NCBI GenBank assembly: GCA_965262505.1 | Contig: CBDHFM010000030.1 | Location: 3,162,001 to 3,226,000, forward strand | Reading direction: 5' to 3' | DNA length: 64,000 bases | From: JACPPO01 sp965262505 | GTDB lineage: Bacteria > Acidobacteriota > Vicinamibacteria > Vicinamibacterales > UBA2999 | Shown here: positions 32,483-40,725 of the stretch, piece after piece | How the letters are laid out: each line of letters opens with the position of its first letter | Numbering within the stretch: the stretch's first letter is position 1 | Made by a program: the position numbers and the translations under genes | Notes under the pieces: model-generated | Database searches by the model: none | Seen by the model: the letters and a program-made list of their open reading frames with translations, nothing else | Told to the model about the DNA's origin: nothing

Positions 32483-33505
32483 AGCGCTTTTCAAATAGGC
32501 CTTGTACTACCTGGGGCGGTCGTGGTACTTCTGCGCGCACCGATGCAGGAGGCCCGATGCGTGCCTATTCGATGGATCTGCGAGAGCGGGCGCTCCTCGA
32601 CAGCGATGCCGGGATGACGGCGGCCGAGGTGGCGGCGAAGTACCGCGTGAGCGGGTCGTGGGTGCGGCTACTGAAACAGCGGCGGCGCGACACGGGCGAG
32701 GTGGCGCCTCGCGTCCAGCGACATGGACGGCGCTGCATGCTTGAGCCGCACCTACACACCTTGGCCGCGCTGATTGCGGCGCACCCGGATCGCACGCTGG
32801 CTGAGCTGAAGGACGCCCTCGCCACGCCCGCGAGTGTGCCGACGGTCTGGCGCGCCGTGCGGGCCCTCGGCCTGACCGTTAAAAAAAACGGTCCGCCCGT
32901 CCGAACACGATCGGCCTGACGTCGCGGCCGCGCGGGTCGCGTGGCACGCGGCGGCGCCGACCTGGGATGTCGCCCACCTCGTGTTTCTGGACGAAACCGG
33001 CATCACCACCAATCTGCTTCGGCGGTACGGCCGGGCACCGCGCGGCGCGCGCGTCCACGACCACGCCCCCTGCGGGCGCTGGCAGACCAGCACGTTTCTC
33101 GCCGCGTTGCGGGTCACGGGGCTGACCGCACCGGGGGTCTTCGACGGCGCGATCGATGGCGAGAGCTTCCGCGCCTACATCGAACAGATCCTGGTGCCGA
33201 CCCTGCAGCCCGGCGACATCGTCATTGCCGACAATCTCGGGGCCCACAAGGTCGCCGGCATCCAACGCGCCATCCAGGCCGCCGGGGCCACCCTCTGGTA
33301 CTTGCCACCCTACAGCCCGGACCTCAATCCCATCGAGCTCTGCTTCGCGAAGCTCAAGGCCCTCGTTCGCACCGCTCGCTGTCGCAGCACCGAGACGCTC
33401 TGGCCGTTCCTCGGCGAGTGCTTGGCGCACTTCAGCCCTGACGAATGCCGCAACTATGTTCGGCACTGCGGGTACGCGGCCGCCACACGGTCATGAAAAG
33501 CGCTT
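32482..33505 (+). mobile_element. IS630-family insertion sequence, copy 1 (1024 bp)
   Basis: Perfect inverted ends AAGCGCTTTTCA and TGAAAAGCGCTT are flanked by TA at both sides (32480-32481, 33506-33507), the TA duplication typical of IS630/Tc1. It carries one transposase gene in two frames. Copy 2 at 58072-59095 has the same length. Confidence 0.92.
32557..33496 (+). CDS. IS630 transposase, two frames joined by frameshift (copy 1)
   Basis: The first frame (32557-32919, 120 residues) holds the helix-turn-helix (MTAAEVAAKYRVSGSWVRLL). The second frame, ending at 33496, begins just before KKTVRPSEHDRPDVAAARVAW and holds the DDE domain: LVFLDETGI, IVIADNLGAHK and PPYSPDLNPIELCFAKLK. The frames meet at a run of eight A (32881-32888) and need a +1 (or -2) shift. 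The shift is needed in both copies, so it is likely programmed, not a mutation. Confidence 0.85.
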
Positions 33506-33649
33506 TAGACCCGCTAGCTCGAGACGCAGAACGCAGGAACTGAACCGGGCTGAGGATTGTCCGCTGGGCCGGTTCCACGCCATCGTTTCTTCACACCTCC
33601 GCCGCACCGGTGCCATCGTTGCCGCGTAACCTCTCCTGGGAGCGATCGT

Positions 33650-33826
33650 ATGAACACAGCACAGCCTTATCTCATCATCCTGCTCACCGGTTTGATGTCG
33701 GTGGCCACACCGGCCGCAGCCCAGACCCAGACGACGGCCGGCGGCGCACCTACCGTGCAGCTGACGCTCGCCGACGCCGAAGCCCGGGCGCTCGACCGCA
33801 ATCCGACGCTTGCACAGGCGCAACTA
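33650..33826 (+). pseudogene. TolC-family outer membrane efflux protein, N-terminal fragment
   Basis: From ATG 33650 a signal peptide (ending TPAAAQTQ) and the first family element VQLTLADAEARALDRNPTLAQAQL are readable. About 60 codons in, the ISAzo13 element begins. Nothing TolC-like continues after that element (35133 on), so the rest has been deleted. It was probably the outer-membrane channel for the macA-MacB genes upstream. Confidence 0.75.
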
Positions 33827-35132
33827 AGATCCTGTAAGGAAATAACTGCTTGTACTGTTGATCGGCGAGTAGTACGCTGCGCCCGTGGAGGTGGCCACCC
33901 TGCGGGCAAAGCATGCAGCGCTGGCGCCCGTGCTCACGGAGCGATCGCGCCGGGTGTGGGCGGCGACTGAGGCCCAGGCGATCGGTTATGGCGGCACGGC
34001 GCTGGTCGCCCGAGCCACGGGTATCGCGACATCGACCATCCAGCGCGGTTTGCGTGAATTGACGGCGGACGAGCCGCTCGCGGGCGGCCGGACGCGAAGG
34101 GCGGGCGGCGGCCGCAAGCGCGCGATCGATCTCGACGCGACGCTGCTGCGCGATTTGGATGCGTTGGTTGAGCCGACCGCCCCCGGCGATCCCGACTCGC
34201 CGCTGCGGTGGACGTGCCAGAGCGCACGGACGTTGGCGGTGGCGCTCGACGGTCTGGGCCACCGCGTCAGCCACACGGTGGTCGCCGAGTTGTTGCACGG
34301 ACTGGGCTACAGCCTGCAGGGCAACGCCAAGACTCGTGAGGGCCGCCAGCATGTCGATCGGGACGCGCAGTTTCGGTACATCGCCCGGCGCGTGCGACGC
34401 GCGCAACGGCAACAGCAGCCGACGATTTCGGTGGACACCAAGAAGAAGGAGCTGGTCGGCGCGTTCAAGAACGCGGGCCGCACCTGGCGCCCGGCGAAGA
34501 CGCCGCAGCGGGTACAGGTCCACGACTTCGTGATCCCGGCCACCGCCACCACGGGCGGGAAGGCCATTCCGTATGGCATCTACGATCTGCATCGCAACGA
34601 AGGCTGGGTGCGTGTCGGGATCGATCACGACACCGCGAGCTTCGCGGTACGGTCGATCCAGCGTTGGTGGCAGCACATGGGTCGCCCGGCGTATCGACAA
34701 GCCCAGTCGCTGTTGATCACGGCGGATGCAGGCGGGAGCAACGGGGCGCGCCTCCGGTTGTGGAAGTGGGAACTGCCGCGTCTGGCCAATCGGACGGGCT
34801 TGGTGATCACGGTCTGTCACTTTCCGCCGGGTACGAGCAAGTGGAACAAGATCGAGCATCGGGTGTTCTCGCACATCGCGATGAATTGGCGCGGCACCCC
34901 ACTCGTCGACTTGGCCACGATCGTGAGCCTCATTGGCTCGACGCACAGTCGGTCCGGACTCCGCGTTCGGTCGGAACTCGACCGCGGCCCATACCCGGGT
35001 GGCCTCACCGTCACCGATGCGCAGCTGGCGACGGTACGCCTCGAGCGGCATCGCTTTCACGGCGACTGGAACTACACGATCCATCCCGCTGCTCCGAGAA
35101 CACAAAAGTCAGTAATTGTCTGACAAGCCCTT
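33825..35132 (+). mobile_element. ISAzo13-family insertion sequence, about 1.3 kb
   Basis: The transposase gene is bounded by imperfect inverted ends that begin CTAAGATCCTGTAAGG on the left and CTAAGGGCTTGTCAGA on the right (reverse complement), about 15 of 22 bases matching, with a possible TA target. It truncates a tolC-like gene. Confidence 0.75.
33885..35123 (+). CDS. ISAzo13-family transposase
   Basis: 412 residues, GTG start. The family motifs are SVDTKKKELVGAFKNAGR (about 184-201), VHDFVIPATATTGGKAIPYG, LLITADAGGSNGARLRLWK and the C-terminal GTSKWNKIEHRVFSHIAMNW, which supply the acidic catalytic residues. The N-terminal 60 residues form a helix-turn-helix. Complete frame, so the element may be active. 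Confidence 0.9.
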   Translation: MEVATLRAKHAALAPVLTERSRRVWAATEAQAIGYGGTALVARATGIATSTIQRGLRELTADEPLAGGRTRRAGGGRKRAIDLDATLLRDLDALVEPTAPGDPDSPLRWTCQSARTLAVALDGLGHRVSHTVVAELLHGLGYSLQGNAKTREGRQHVDRDAQFRYIARRVRRAQRQQQPTISVDTKKKELVGAFKNAGRTWRPAKTPQRVQVHDFVIPATATTGGKAIPYGIYDLHRNEGWVRVGIDHDTASFAVRSIQRWWQHMGRPAYRQAQSLLITADAGGSNGARLRLWKWELPRLANRTGLVITVCHFPPGTSKWNKIEHRVFSHIAMNWRGTPLVDLATIVSLIGSTHSRSGLRVRSELDRGPYPGGLTVTDAQLATVRLERHRFHGDWNYTIHPAAPRTQKSVIV

Positions 35133-35166
35133 AGCCGACCCCGCCGTCCGGTAAACTTCACAGACA

Positions 35167-35999
35167 GTGGCGACCTACTACGACATACTGGGCGTCGCCC
35201 AGACGGCCTCCGCAGAAGAGATCAAGGGCGCGTTTCGCCGCGAGATCGCCAGGTACCACCCCGATAAGGTCCAGCACCTCGGCCAGGAATTCCAGGAAAT
35301 CGCCGCCGACAAGGCGGCCGGACTGACGCAGGCGTATAAGACGCTCAGCGATGAGTCCGCGCGCGTCGACTACGACGCCCAGCTGGAAGCGGGGGTGGTC
35401 CCGCCGTCGCCGGAGCGCCCCGAGCTGGCATCGCAGACGAAGGAGGCCCCCGCGCGTCCGGAGCCGAGGGAGCAACCTGCCAGCGAAGGTGCATCGCGTC
35501 CCGAGCCCAAACCGTCGTCGGGGCGCGGATCCATGTTCTCGAAGGATCGCGCCGGCGCGATCGATCTGGTGCGGAAAGCAGCCGTGATGCGCTTCCGCCA
35601 GGCGGCGCACCAGGCATTCGGCCAGTGCGAGGAGGCACCGGAGCAGGGCTTTGATGTCAGCTGCGCGCCGCCCAAGGGGGGGGGTTCAGCCGCGCCATTC
35701 CGCCGCGAATCCTTGGCTGGTTTGTCGCGCAGGTCGATGCGGCGGCCGTGCGTGAGAGCTGGGCAATGGCGTCCCGGGCAAAGAAGGACGATCAACGTGC
35801 AGTGTGCGTCTTCGTCATGGGCCCGGCGGTGGCTCCAGCGGGAGAGCTGGGCAAGGCCATCGCGGAGCAGCGGCGGAAACCGGCGCCGGCGGGTAAGCCC
35901 GTCGTGGTGCCGGTGAACACCAGGACCTGGTCCGCGCACATCCCGAATGACGCTCCACCCGCGGTGAAGGCGCTGCTCTCGCGCCTCCAGTCCGGCTGA
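35167..35999 (+). pseudogene. DnaJ-domain protein, frameshifted at a G9 tract
   Basis: GTG start. A J domain (residues 1-70) has the HPD motif (ARYHPDK) needed to stimulate DnaK; a Pro/Glu linker and a helical C-terminal domain follow. Near residue 170 the frame runs into nine G (35676-35684). In the original frame it ends as an Arg/Ser-rich tail at 35916. Shifted by one base it reads RAIPPRILGWFVAQVDAAAV and continues in a natural way to 35999. Either one base was miscounted, or the tract switches the gene on and off. No zinc-finger or DnaJ substrate domains, so a class III J protein. Confidence 0.75.
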
Positions 36000-36004
36000 G
36001 GGCC

Positions 36005-36691
36005 ATGCTTCTCATCGAAACCCACGACCTGTGGAAGACGTACACGATGGGCGATGAGGAGATCCACGCCCTGCGCGGCGTTTCCGTCGACATCGAACGT
36101 GGCGAATACGTCGCCATCATGGGACCGTCCGGCTCCGGAAAGTCGACGCTCATGAATCTGGTCGGCTGCCTGGATTCGCCAACGACCGGCAGCTACCTGC
36201 TGAACGGCAAGCGCGTCAGCGACATGAACGACAACGAACTGGCGCGAATCCGCAACGAGGAAATCGGGTTCGTCTTCCAGACGTTCAACCTGCTTCCACG
36301 CGCCTCCGCGCTGCGTAACGTTGAGCTCCCGCTGGTCTACGCCGGCATTGGCGCCAAGGACCGCGAGGCCCGCGCAAAGGCCGCGCTCGAGAGAGTAGAC
36401 CTCCTGCCACGGATGACGCACCGCCCCAATGAACTCTCAGGCGGCCAGCGTCAACGCGTGGCGATCGCGCGTGCGCTCGTGAACAACGCTTCGCTGATCC
36501 TGGCCGACGAACCCACGGGCAATCTCGATTCCAAGACAGGTGCGGAGATCATGGCGCTCTTTGCGCGCCTCCATCAGGCCGGCAACACCATTGTGCTCGT
36601 CACGCATGAGGCCGACGTCGCGGCGTTCGCGCCCCGCGTCCTGCACTTGAAAGACGGTCAGGTGGAGAAAGACGCCAGACGGGCGGCGTGA
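36005..36691 (+). CDS. LolD/MacB-type ABC transporter ATPase, orphan
   Basis: 228 residues with Walker A GPSGSGKST, VFQTFNLLPRASALRNVELP, signature LSGGQRQRVAIARAL, Walker B ILADEPTGNLDS and THEAD. It resembles the ATPase at 29801 but is a separate paralogue. No permease gene follows: the next gene is on the other strand. Starts 5 bp after the DnaJ gene. Its permease may have been lost, or it may pair with the permease at 30591. Confidence 0.88.
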   Translation: MLLIETHDLWKTYTMGDEEIHALRGVSVDIERGEYVAIMGPSGSGKSTLMNLVGCLDSPTTGSYLLNGKRVSDMNDNELARIRNEEIGFVFQTFNLLPRASALRNVELPLVYAGIGAKDREARAKAALERVDLLPRMTHRPNELSGGQRQRVAIARALVNNASLILADEPTGNLDSKTGAEIMALFARLHQAGNTIVLVTHEADVAAFAPRVLHLKDGQVEKDARRAA

Positions 36692-36747
36692 CGGGGTGGG
36701 CGTGACGGGACCGCGCTTGAACGCTGTGGAGCCGGCGACGACCTGTC

Positions 36748-37668
36748 CTACACCGCCGCCCAGTGCGCGGCGGAGATCTCCTTGAGCGGTGCCTCGCGGT
36801 CGAACGATGTCGGATCGAGCGGGACTCGTTCACGGGGCGCGTTCGGATCGAGCATCGGCACCGCGCTGAGCAGCGCGCGGGTGTACGGGTGTGTGGGGTT
36901 CGCGAACAGCGCCCGGGTGTCGCCCATCTCCACGATCTTGCCCAGGTACATCACCGCCACGCGGCTGCAGATGTGCTCCACGAGCCGCAGGTCGTGCGCG
37001 ATAAACAGATAGGTCAACTTCAGGCGCGCCTGTAGCTCCAGCATCAGCCGGACGACCTGCGCCTGAATGGAGACGTCCAGCGCGGACACGGCCTCGTCCG
37101 CGATGATCAGCGCTGGATTGAGCGCCAGTGCGCGGGCGATCCCTATGCGCTGGCGCTGCCCGCCGCTGAATTCATGTGGATACCGCGTCAAGTGGTGCGG
37201 GTCGAGGCCGACAAGAGTGAAGAGATCGGCGACGCGTTCTCGTCGCTCGATCCTCGACCCGAGCTTGTGGATGATGAGCGGCTCTTCCACGATATCTCCC
37301 GCCCGCATCCTCGGGTTCAGCGACGAATAGGGATCCTGAAACACGATCTGCATATCGCGTCGCGCCCGGCGCATGCGCGGGCGCGAAAACCGCAGGACAT
37401 TTTCACCGCGGAAAAGCACTTCGCCGGACGACGGTTCGACCAGTCGCAAGATGCACCGTCCCGTGGTGCTCTTCCCGCTCCCCGACTCGCCAACGAGGCC
37501 GAACATCTCGCCTTCCCCGATCGCAAAACTCACGTCATCCACCGCTTTGACGACGGAAAGGGCGCGCCAGATTCCGCGCTTGCGGACGAAGTGCTTGACG
37601 AGGTGGCGCACCTCGAGCAGAGACGGCGTCAGCCCCCCCGCAGCAGTCGACTCGAGGTCCTGAGTCAT
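36748..37668 (-). CDS. Oligopeptide/dipeptide ABC transporter ATPase (DppF/OppF type)
   Basis: 306 residues. Walker A GESGSGKSTTGR, LIFQDPYSSLNPRM-type Q-loop (IVFQDPYSSLNPRMRAG), signature FSGGQRQRIGIARAL, Walker B LIIADEAVSALDVS, and the C-terminal oligopeptide-HPY segment (ANPTHPYTRALLSAVP). It pairs with the DppD-type ATPase whose stop it overlaps by four bases. No permease or binding-protein genes are nearby. Confidence 0.9.
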   Translation of the reverse strand: MTQDLESTAAGGLTPSLLEVRHLVKHFVRKRGIWRALSVVKAVDDVSFAIGEGEMFGLVGESGSGKSTTGRCILRLVEPSSGEVLFRGENVLRFSRPRMRRARRDMQIVFQDPYSSLNPRMRAGDIVEEPLIIHKLGSRIERRERVADLFTLVGLDPHHLTRYPHEFSGGQRQRIGIARALALNPALIIADEAVSALDVSIQAQVVRLMLELQARLKLTYLFIAHDLRLVEHICSRVAVMYLGKIVEMGDTRALFANPTHPYTRALLSAVPMLDPNAPRERVPLDPTSFDREAPLKEISAAHWAAV

Positions 37669-38468
37669 TGCGCAGGCGGGGACTCGGCCCCGGCACCGGG
37701 GACCGCGGCCAGCAGGCCTCGGGTGTAGTCGTGGACCGGTGCGCGAAGAATCTGCCTGACTGGACCTTGTTCCACCAGCGCGCCCCGGTACATGACGGCG
37801 ACCCGATCAGCCATTTCGGCGATGACGCCGAAGTCGTGCGTGATGAGGAGCAGCGCGAGGTTGTACTGCTCGCGTAGCTCGCGCAGCAGATCCAGCACCT
37901 GGGCCTGGATGGTCACATCGAGCGCCGTCGTCGGTTCGTCCGCAATGACGAGCGCGGGGTGACACGCGAGCGCAATGGCGATCATGACCCGTTGCCGCAT
38001 GCCACCAGAGAGCTGGTGCGGATAGTCCCGGACACGTCGCTCGGCGTCTGGAATGTGCACCGCGTTCAGGAGTTCGACGGCGCGTTCCCGCGCCCCGGTC
38101 CGGCCATGCACGGTCAGGGCTTCAGCGATCTGATCGCCGACGCGCATCACGGGATTGAGCGCGGTCATCGGCTCCTGGAAGATGAGCGAGATGCGGGCAC
38201 CGCGAATCCGCCGCATGTCGCGCTCGGGCAGCGTGACGAGGTCACACCCTTCGAACATGATGCGGCCAGCGGTGACGCGGCCCGGCGGCTGGAGCAGCCG
38301 GAGGATCGCAAACGCGGTCACCGACTTGCCGCTGCCCGACTCGCCGACGAGGCCAAGTGTTTCGCCGGGCGCGATCTGAAAGCTCACGTCGTCCACCACC
38401 GTGACGGCCGAACGCGTGCCCTCGAAGACCACGCTGAGATGCTGGACGTCCAGGAGCGGGTCAGCCAT
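37665..38468 (-). CDS. Oligopeptide/dipeptide ABC transporter ATPase (DppD/OppD type)
   Basis: 267 residues, shorter than the usual about 320 because the C-terminal cluster-binding cysteine extension is lacking. Walker A GESGSGKSVTAF, Q-loop LIFQEPMTALNPVM, signature LSGGMRQRVMIAIAL, Walker B VIADEPTTALDVT. The start overlaps the mutase stop by one base (TAATG), an odd link between peptide transport and methylmalonyl-CoA metabolism. Confidence 0.9.
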   Translation of the reverse strand: MADPLLDVQHLSVVFEGTRSAVTVVDDVSFQIAPGETLGLVGESGSGKSVTAFAILRLLQPPGRVTAGRIMFEGCDLVTLPERDMRRIRGARISLIFQEPMTALNPVMRVGDQIAEALTVHGRTGARERAVELLNAVHIPDAERRVRDYPHQLSGGMRQRVMIAIALACHPALVIADEPTTALDVTIQAQVLDLLRELREQYNLALLLITHDFGVIAEMADRVAVMYRGALVEQGPVRQILRAPVHDYTRGLLAAVPGAGAESPPAQ

Positions 38469-40048
38469 TACGCTGTGGCAACGCCCTGATACTCGCCGAA
38501 GACCAGCCGAAGCGCGTCGGCGACTTCGCCGAGCGTGGCGTGCGCTTCAACTGCCGCGATGATTGGAGGCACAAGGTTCGACCCGTCGTGCGCCGCCCGC
38601 CCGATACGGGCAAGGGCCGCGCGCCATTCTTGCTGGCTGCGCCCGGCGCGAACGGCGCGAACCCGTTCGATCTGTTGGCGCCCCAGCTCGGGATCCAGAC
38701 GGAAGGCCATACCGCCTCGTCCGGCCGCCCCGTCATCCCGCTGAAGGAAGCGGTTCACGCCCACGACCACGGCCTCGCCTGCATCGACTGTCTGCTGTGC
38801 GCGGTAGGCGGCATCCTGGATCTGCTGCTGAATGTATCCCGTTTCGATAGCAGCCAGGGCGCCGCCCGCCGCATCGATCCGCGCGAGCAGCTCGGTCGCC
38901 TCCTTCTCGACACGGTTGGTCAGAGCCTCGACGGCGTACGAGCCGGCCAGTGGATCCACGGTGTTCGCGACGCCGGTCTCGTGGAGGAGGATCTGCTGTG
39001 TGCGGAGCGCGATCATGACACTTTCCTCGGTCGGCAGCGCGAGCGCTTCGTCACGACCGTTGCAGTGCAGCGACTGCGTGCCACCGAGGACTGCCGCGAG
39101 CGCCTGCAGCGCAACGCGCACGATGTTGTTGTCCGGTTGCTGAGCCGTCAGCGTGCTGCCCGCCGTTTGCGTGTGGAACCGGAGCTGCTGCGCCCGTGGG
39201 TGCGTCGCGCCGAAATGATCGCCCATGATTCGTCCCCACATCCGTCGCGCCGCGCGGAACTTGGCGATTTCTTCGAGAAAATTGTTATGGGCGTTGAAAA
39301 AGAACGAGATCCGCTGGCCGACTGTGTTGACGTCTAGACCGGCATCGATGGCTGCCTGTACATACGCGACCGCGTGGCCCAGCGTGAACGCCACTTCCTG
39401 GGCAGCGGTCGCGCCCGCTTCACGGATGTGGTACCCACTGATCGAAATCGAATTCCACCGCGGCATCTCACTCGCGCAGAACGCCATGAGGTCGGTGACG
39501 ATGCGCAACGATGACCGCGGCGGATAGATGTACGTGCCGCGCGCGACGTACTCCTTGAGAATGTCATTCTGCAACGTGCCGGACAGCCTCTGGAGGGCGG
39601 CACCCTGCCGCTTCGCGACCGCCGCGTAGAACGCGAGCAGGATAATGGCTGTCGCGTTGATGGTCATCGACGTCGAGACGCGCTCCAGGGGAATCCCGTC
39701 GAAGAGCGCGGCCATATCATCGACCGAATCGATGGCTACGCCGACCCGGCCGACTTCGCCTGCCGCGAGCGGATGATCCGAGTCGTAGCCAATCTGTGTG
39801 GGTAGGTCGAACGCGACGCTCAGGCCGCTCACGCCATGCGCGAGCAGGTAGCGAAAGCGGTCGTTCGACGCCGCTGCCGTGGCGAAGCCCGCGTACTGGC
39901 GCATCGTCCATGCGCGGCCGCGGTACATGTCGGACTGGACGCCCCGGGTGAAGGGCAGGACGCCCGGAGAACCGATATCGCGGGCGAAATCGGAGTCCGC
40001 GAGGTCCTCCGGCGCCGCGAAGTTCCGTGGTGGCGGGCGCGTGGCCAT
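38468..40048 (-). CDS. Methylmalonyl-CoA mutase family large (catalytic) subunit
   Basis: 526 residues from the ATG at 40048 (MATRPPPRNF); upstream in-frame codons are not family-like. TIM-barrel substrate domain with LPFTRGVQSDMYRGRAWTMRQ near the N terminus, LPTQIGYDSDHP, STSMTINATA, SISGYHIREAGATAAQE, AHNNFLEEIAKFRAARRMW and GGTQSLHCNGRDEALALPTE. The C-terminal cobalamin-binding domain is absent, so a separate small B12 subunit is needed. The reaction is 1,2-rearrangement of methylmalonyl-CoA/succinyl-CoA, or isobutyryl/ethylmalonyl variants that cannot be told apart here. Confidence 0.9.
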   Translation of the reverse strand: MATRPPPRNFAAPEDLADSDFARDIGSPGVLPFTRGVQSDMYRGRAWTMRQYAGFATAAASNDRFRYLLAHGVSGLSVAFDLPTQIGYDSDHPLAAGEVGRVGVAIDSVDDMAALFDGIPLERVSTSMTINATAIILLAFYAAVAKRQGAALQRLSGTLQNDILKEYVARGTYIYPPRSSLRIVTDLMAFCASEMPRWNSISISGYHIREAGATAAQEVAFTLGHAVAYVQAAIDAGLDVNTVGQRISFFFNAHNNFLEEIAKFRAARRMWGRIMGDHFGATHPRAQQLRFHTQTAGSTLTAQQPDNNIVRVALQALAAVLGGTQSLHCNGRDEALALPTEESVMIALRTQQILLHETGVANTVDPLAGSYAVEALTNRVEKEATELLARIDAAGGALAAIETGYIQQQIQDAAYRAQQTVDAGEAVVVGVNRFLQRDDGAAGRGGMAFRLDPELGRQQIERVRAVRAGRSQQEWRAALARIGRAAHDGSNLVPPIIAAVEAHATLGEVADALRLVFGEYQGVATA

Positions 40049-40148
40049 CAGCGTCGGAATCTTACTCCCTGGGAGACAAGGGCCCCGCCGTCTGTTCGCG
40101 GATCTGGACGCCCCCGAACAGCGCTTACCGTCGAACAACGCCGGTTCG

Positions 40149-40177
40149 TTGACACCCTCCGGCGGTGCCTCTACAAT
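40149..40177 (+). promoter_or_regulatory. Near-consensus sigma70 promoter
   Basis: TTGACA at 40149-40154, 17-base spacer, TACAAT at 40172-40177: only one mismatch to consensus. It drives the small gene at 40317, leaving a leader of about 130 bases. The best promoter in the window. Confidence 0.75.
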
Positions 40178-40231
40178 GCCGTCAGTCTCCTTTAAGGGCT
40201 AAACCCCTGTGAATGAAACCTTTGGCGCCCG

Positions 40232-40275
40232 GTCTCTGTCGATCTCCCCGGTCAGGCAGGTTCGGATCGGGAGAC
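40232..40275 (+). other. Structured 5' leader hairpin
   Basis: GTCTC (40232-40236) and CGATC (40240-40244) can pair with GAGAC (40271-40275) and GATCG (40265-40269), giving a 10-bp interrupted stem and a 20-base loop within the leader of the small gene at 40317. A GC-rich run follows, then TAAGGAG as ribosome binding site. Not recognised as a known riboswitch. Confidence 0.4.
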
Positions 40276-40316
40276 GCCCCGGATCCCGGCCCGGCGGCGG
40301 GTAAGGAGAAGCAGGA

Positions 40317-40619
40317 ATGGATGACGTCGTGAACCGGTTCGCGAAAGAGCTGGCTGACGCAATCGCCGCTGCCGTGGCCGAAAGCCCTCAGGTTGAATCG
40401 TGTCGCGCGAAGGCACGGGAGGCCGGTTTCGACATGCGCGTGACGCTCGAAGCCGTCGTGGGGTTTGTAAATCGGACTAGCGAAGGCTCGGTCACGAAGG
40501 TGACGACGCCGGCGCGCCTGTTGGCTGCGCGGCGCGCCTTCGACCTCACGGTCAACGATCGCCGGTTTCTCCGCTCGTTGCGTATAGGCGCAGATGAGGC
40601 GAAGGAAGCGGTCGAATAG
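40317..40619 (+). CDS. Small conserved-looking protein of unknown function
   Basis: 100 residues, AAGGAG ten bases upstream of the ATG. Mixed charge, two predicted amphipathic helices (about 4-35 and 65-98), no signal peptide or membrane segment, no recognised family. It is flanked by a near-consensus promoter and by its own terminator, so it forms a single-gene, probably highly expressed unit. Such traits fit a small structural or nucleic-acid-binding protein, but nothing in the sequence proves it. Confidence 0.65.
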   Translation: MDDVVNRFAKELADAIAAAVAESPQVESCRAKAREAGFDMRVTLEAVVGFVNRTSEGSVTKVTTPARLLAARRAFDLTVNDRRFLRSLRIGADEAKEAVE

Positions 40620-40653
40620 CCTGCGCCGTTCTCGGGTTCAGGTTCAGGGTTCG

Positions 40654-40682
40654 GGGCCGGCGTGAGCACGCCGGCCCTTTCT
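40654..40682 (+). terminator. Rho-independent terminator
   Basis: Perfect stem GGGCCGGCG (40654-40662) with CGCCGGCCC (40669-40677), loop TGAGCA, then TTTCT. Ends the single-gene unit at 40317-40619. Confidence 0.8.
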
Positions 40683-40725
40683 GCGTACCCGCGATCCTCG
40701 CGGAAGCTCCCTTGAGAAAAGCCCG

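Noticed and set aside
32881..32980. Interpretation of IS630 copy 1 as two separate genes or a pseudogene
   Set aside because: The DDE frame has no start of its own before conserved residues, and both copies share the same frame arrangement, so a frameshifted fusion is more likely.
33750..35105. Open frame of 451 codons antisense to the ISAzo13 transposase
   Set aside because: Shadow of a well-identified transposase; no motifs.
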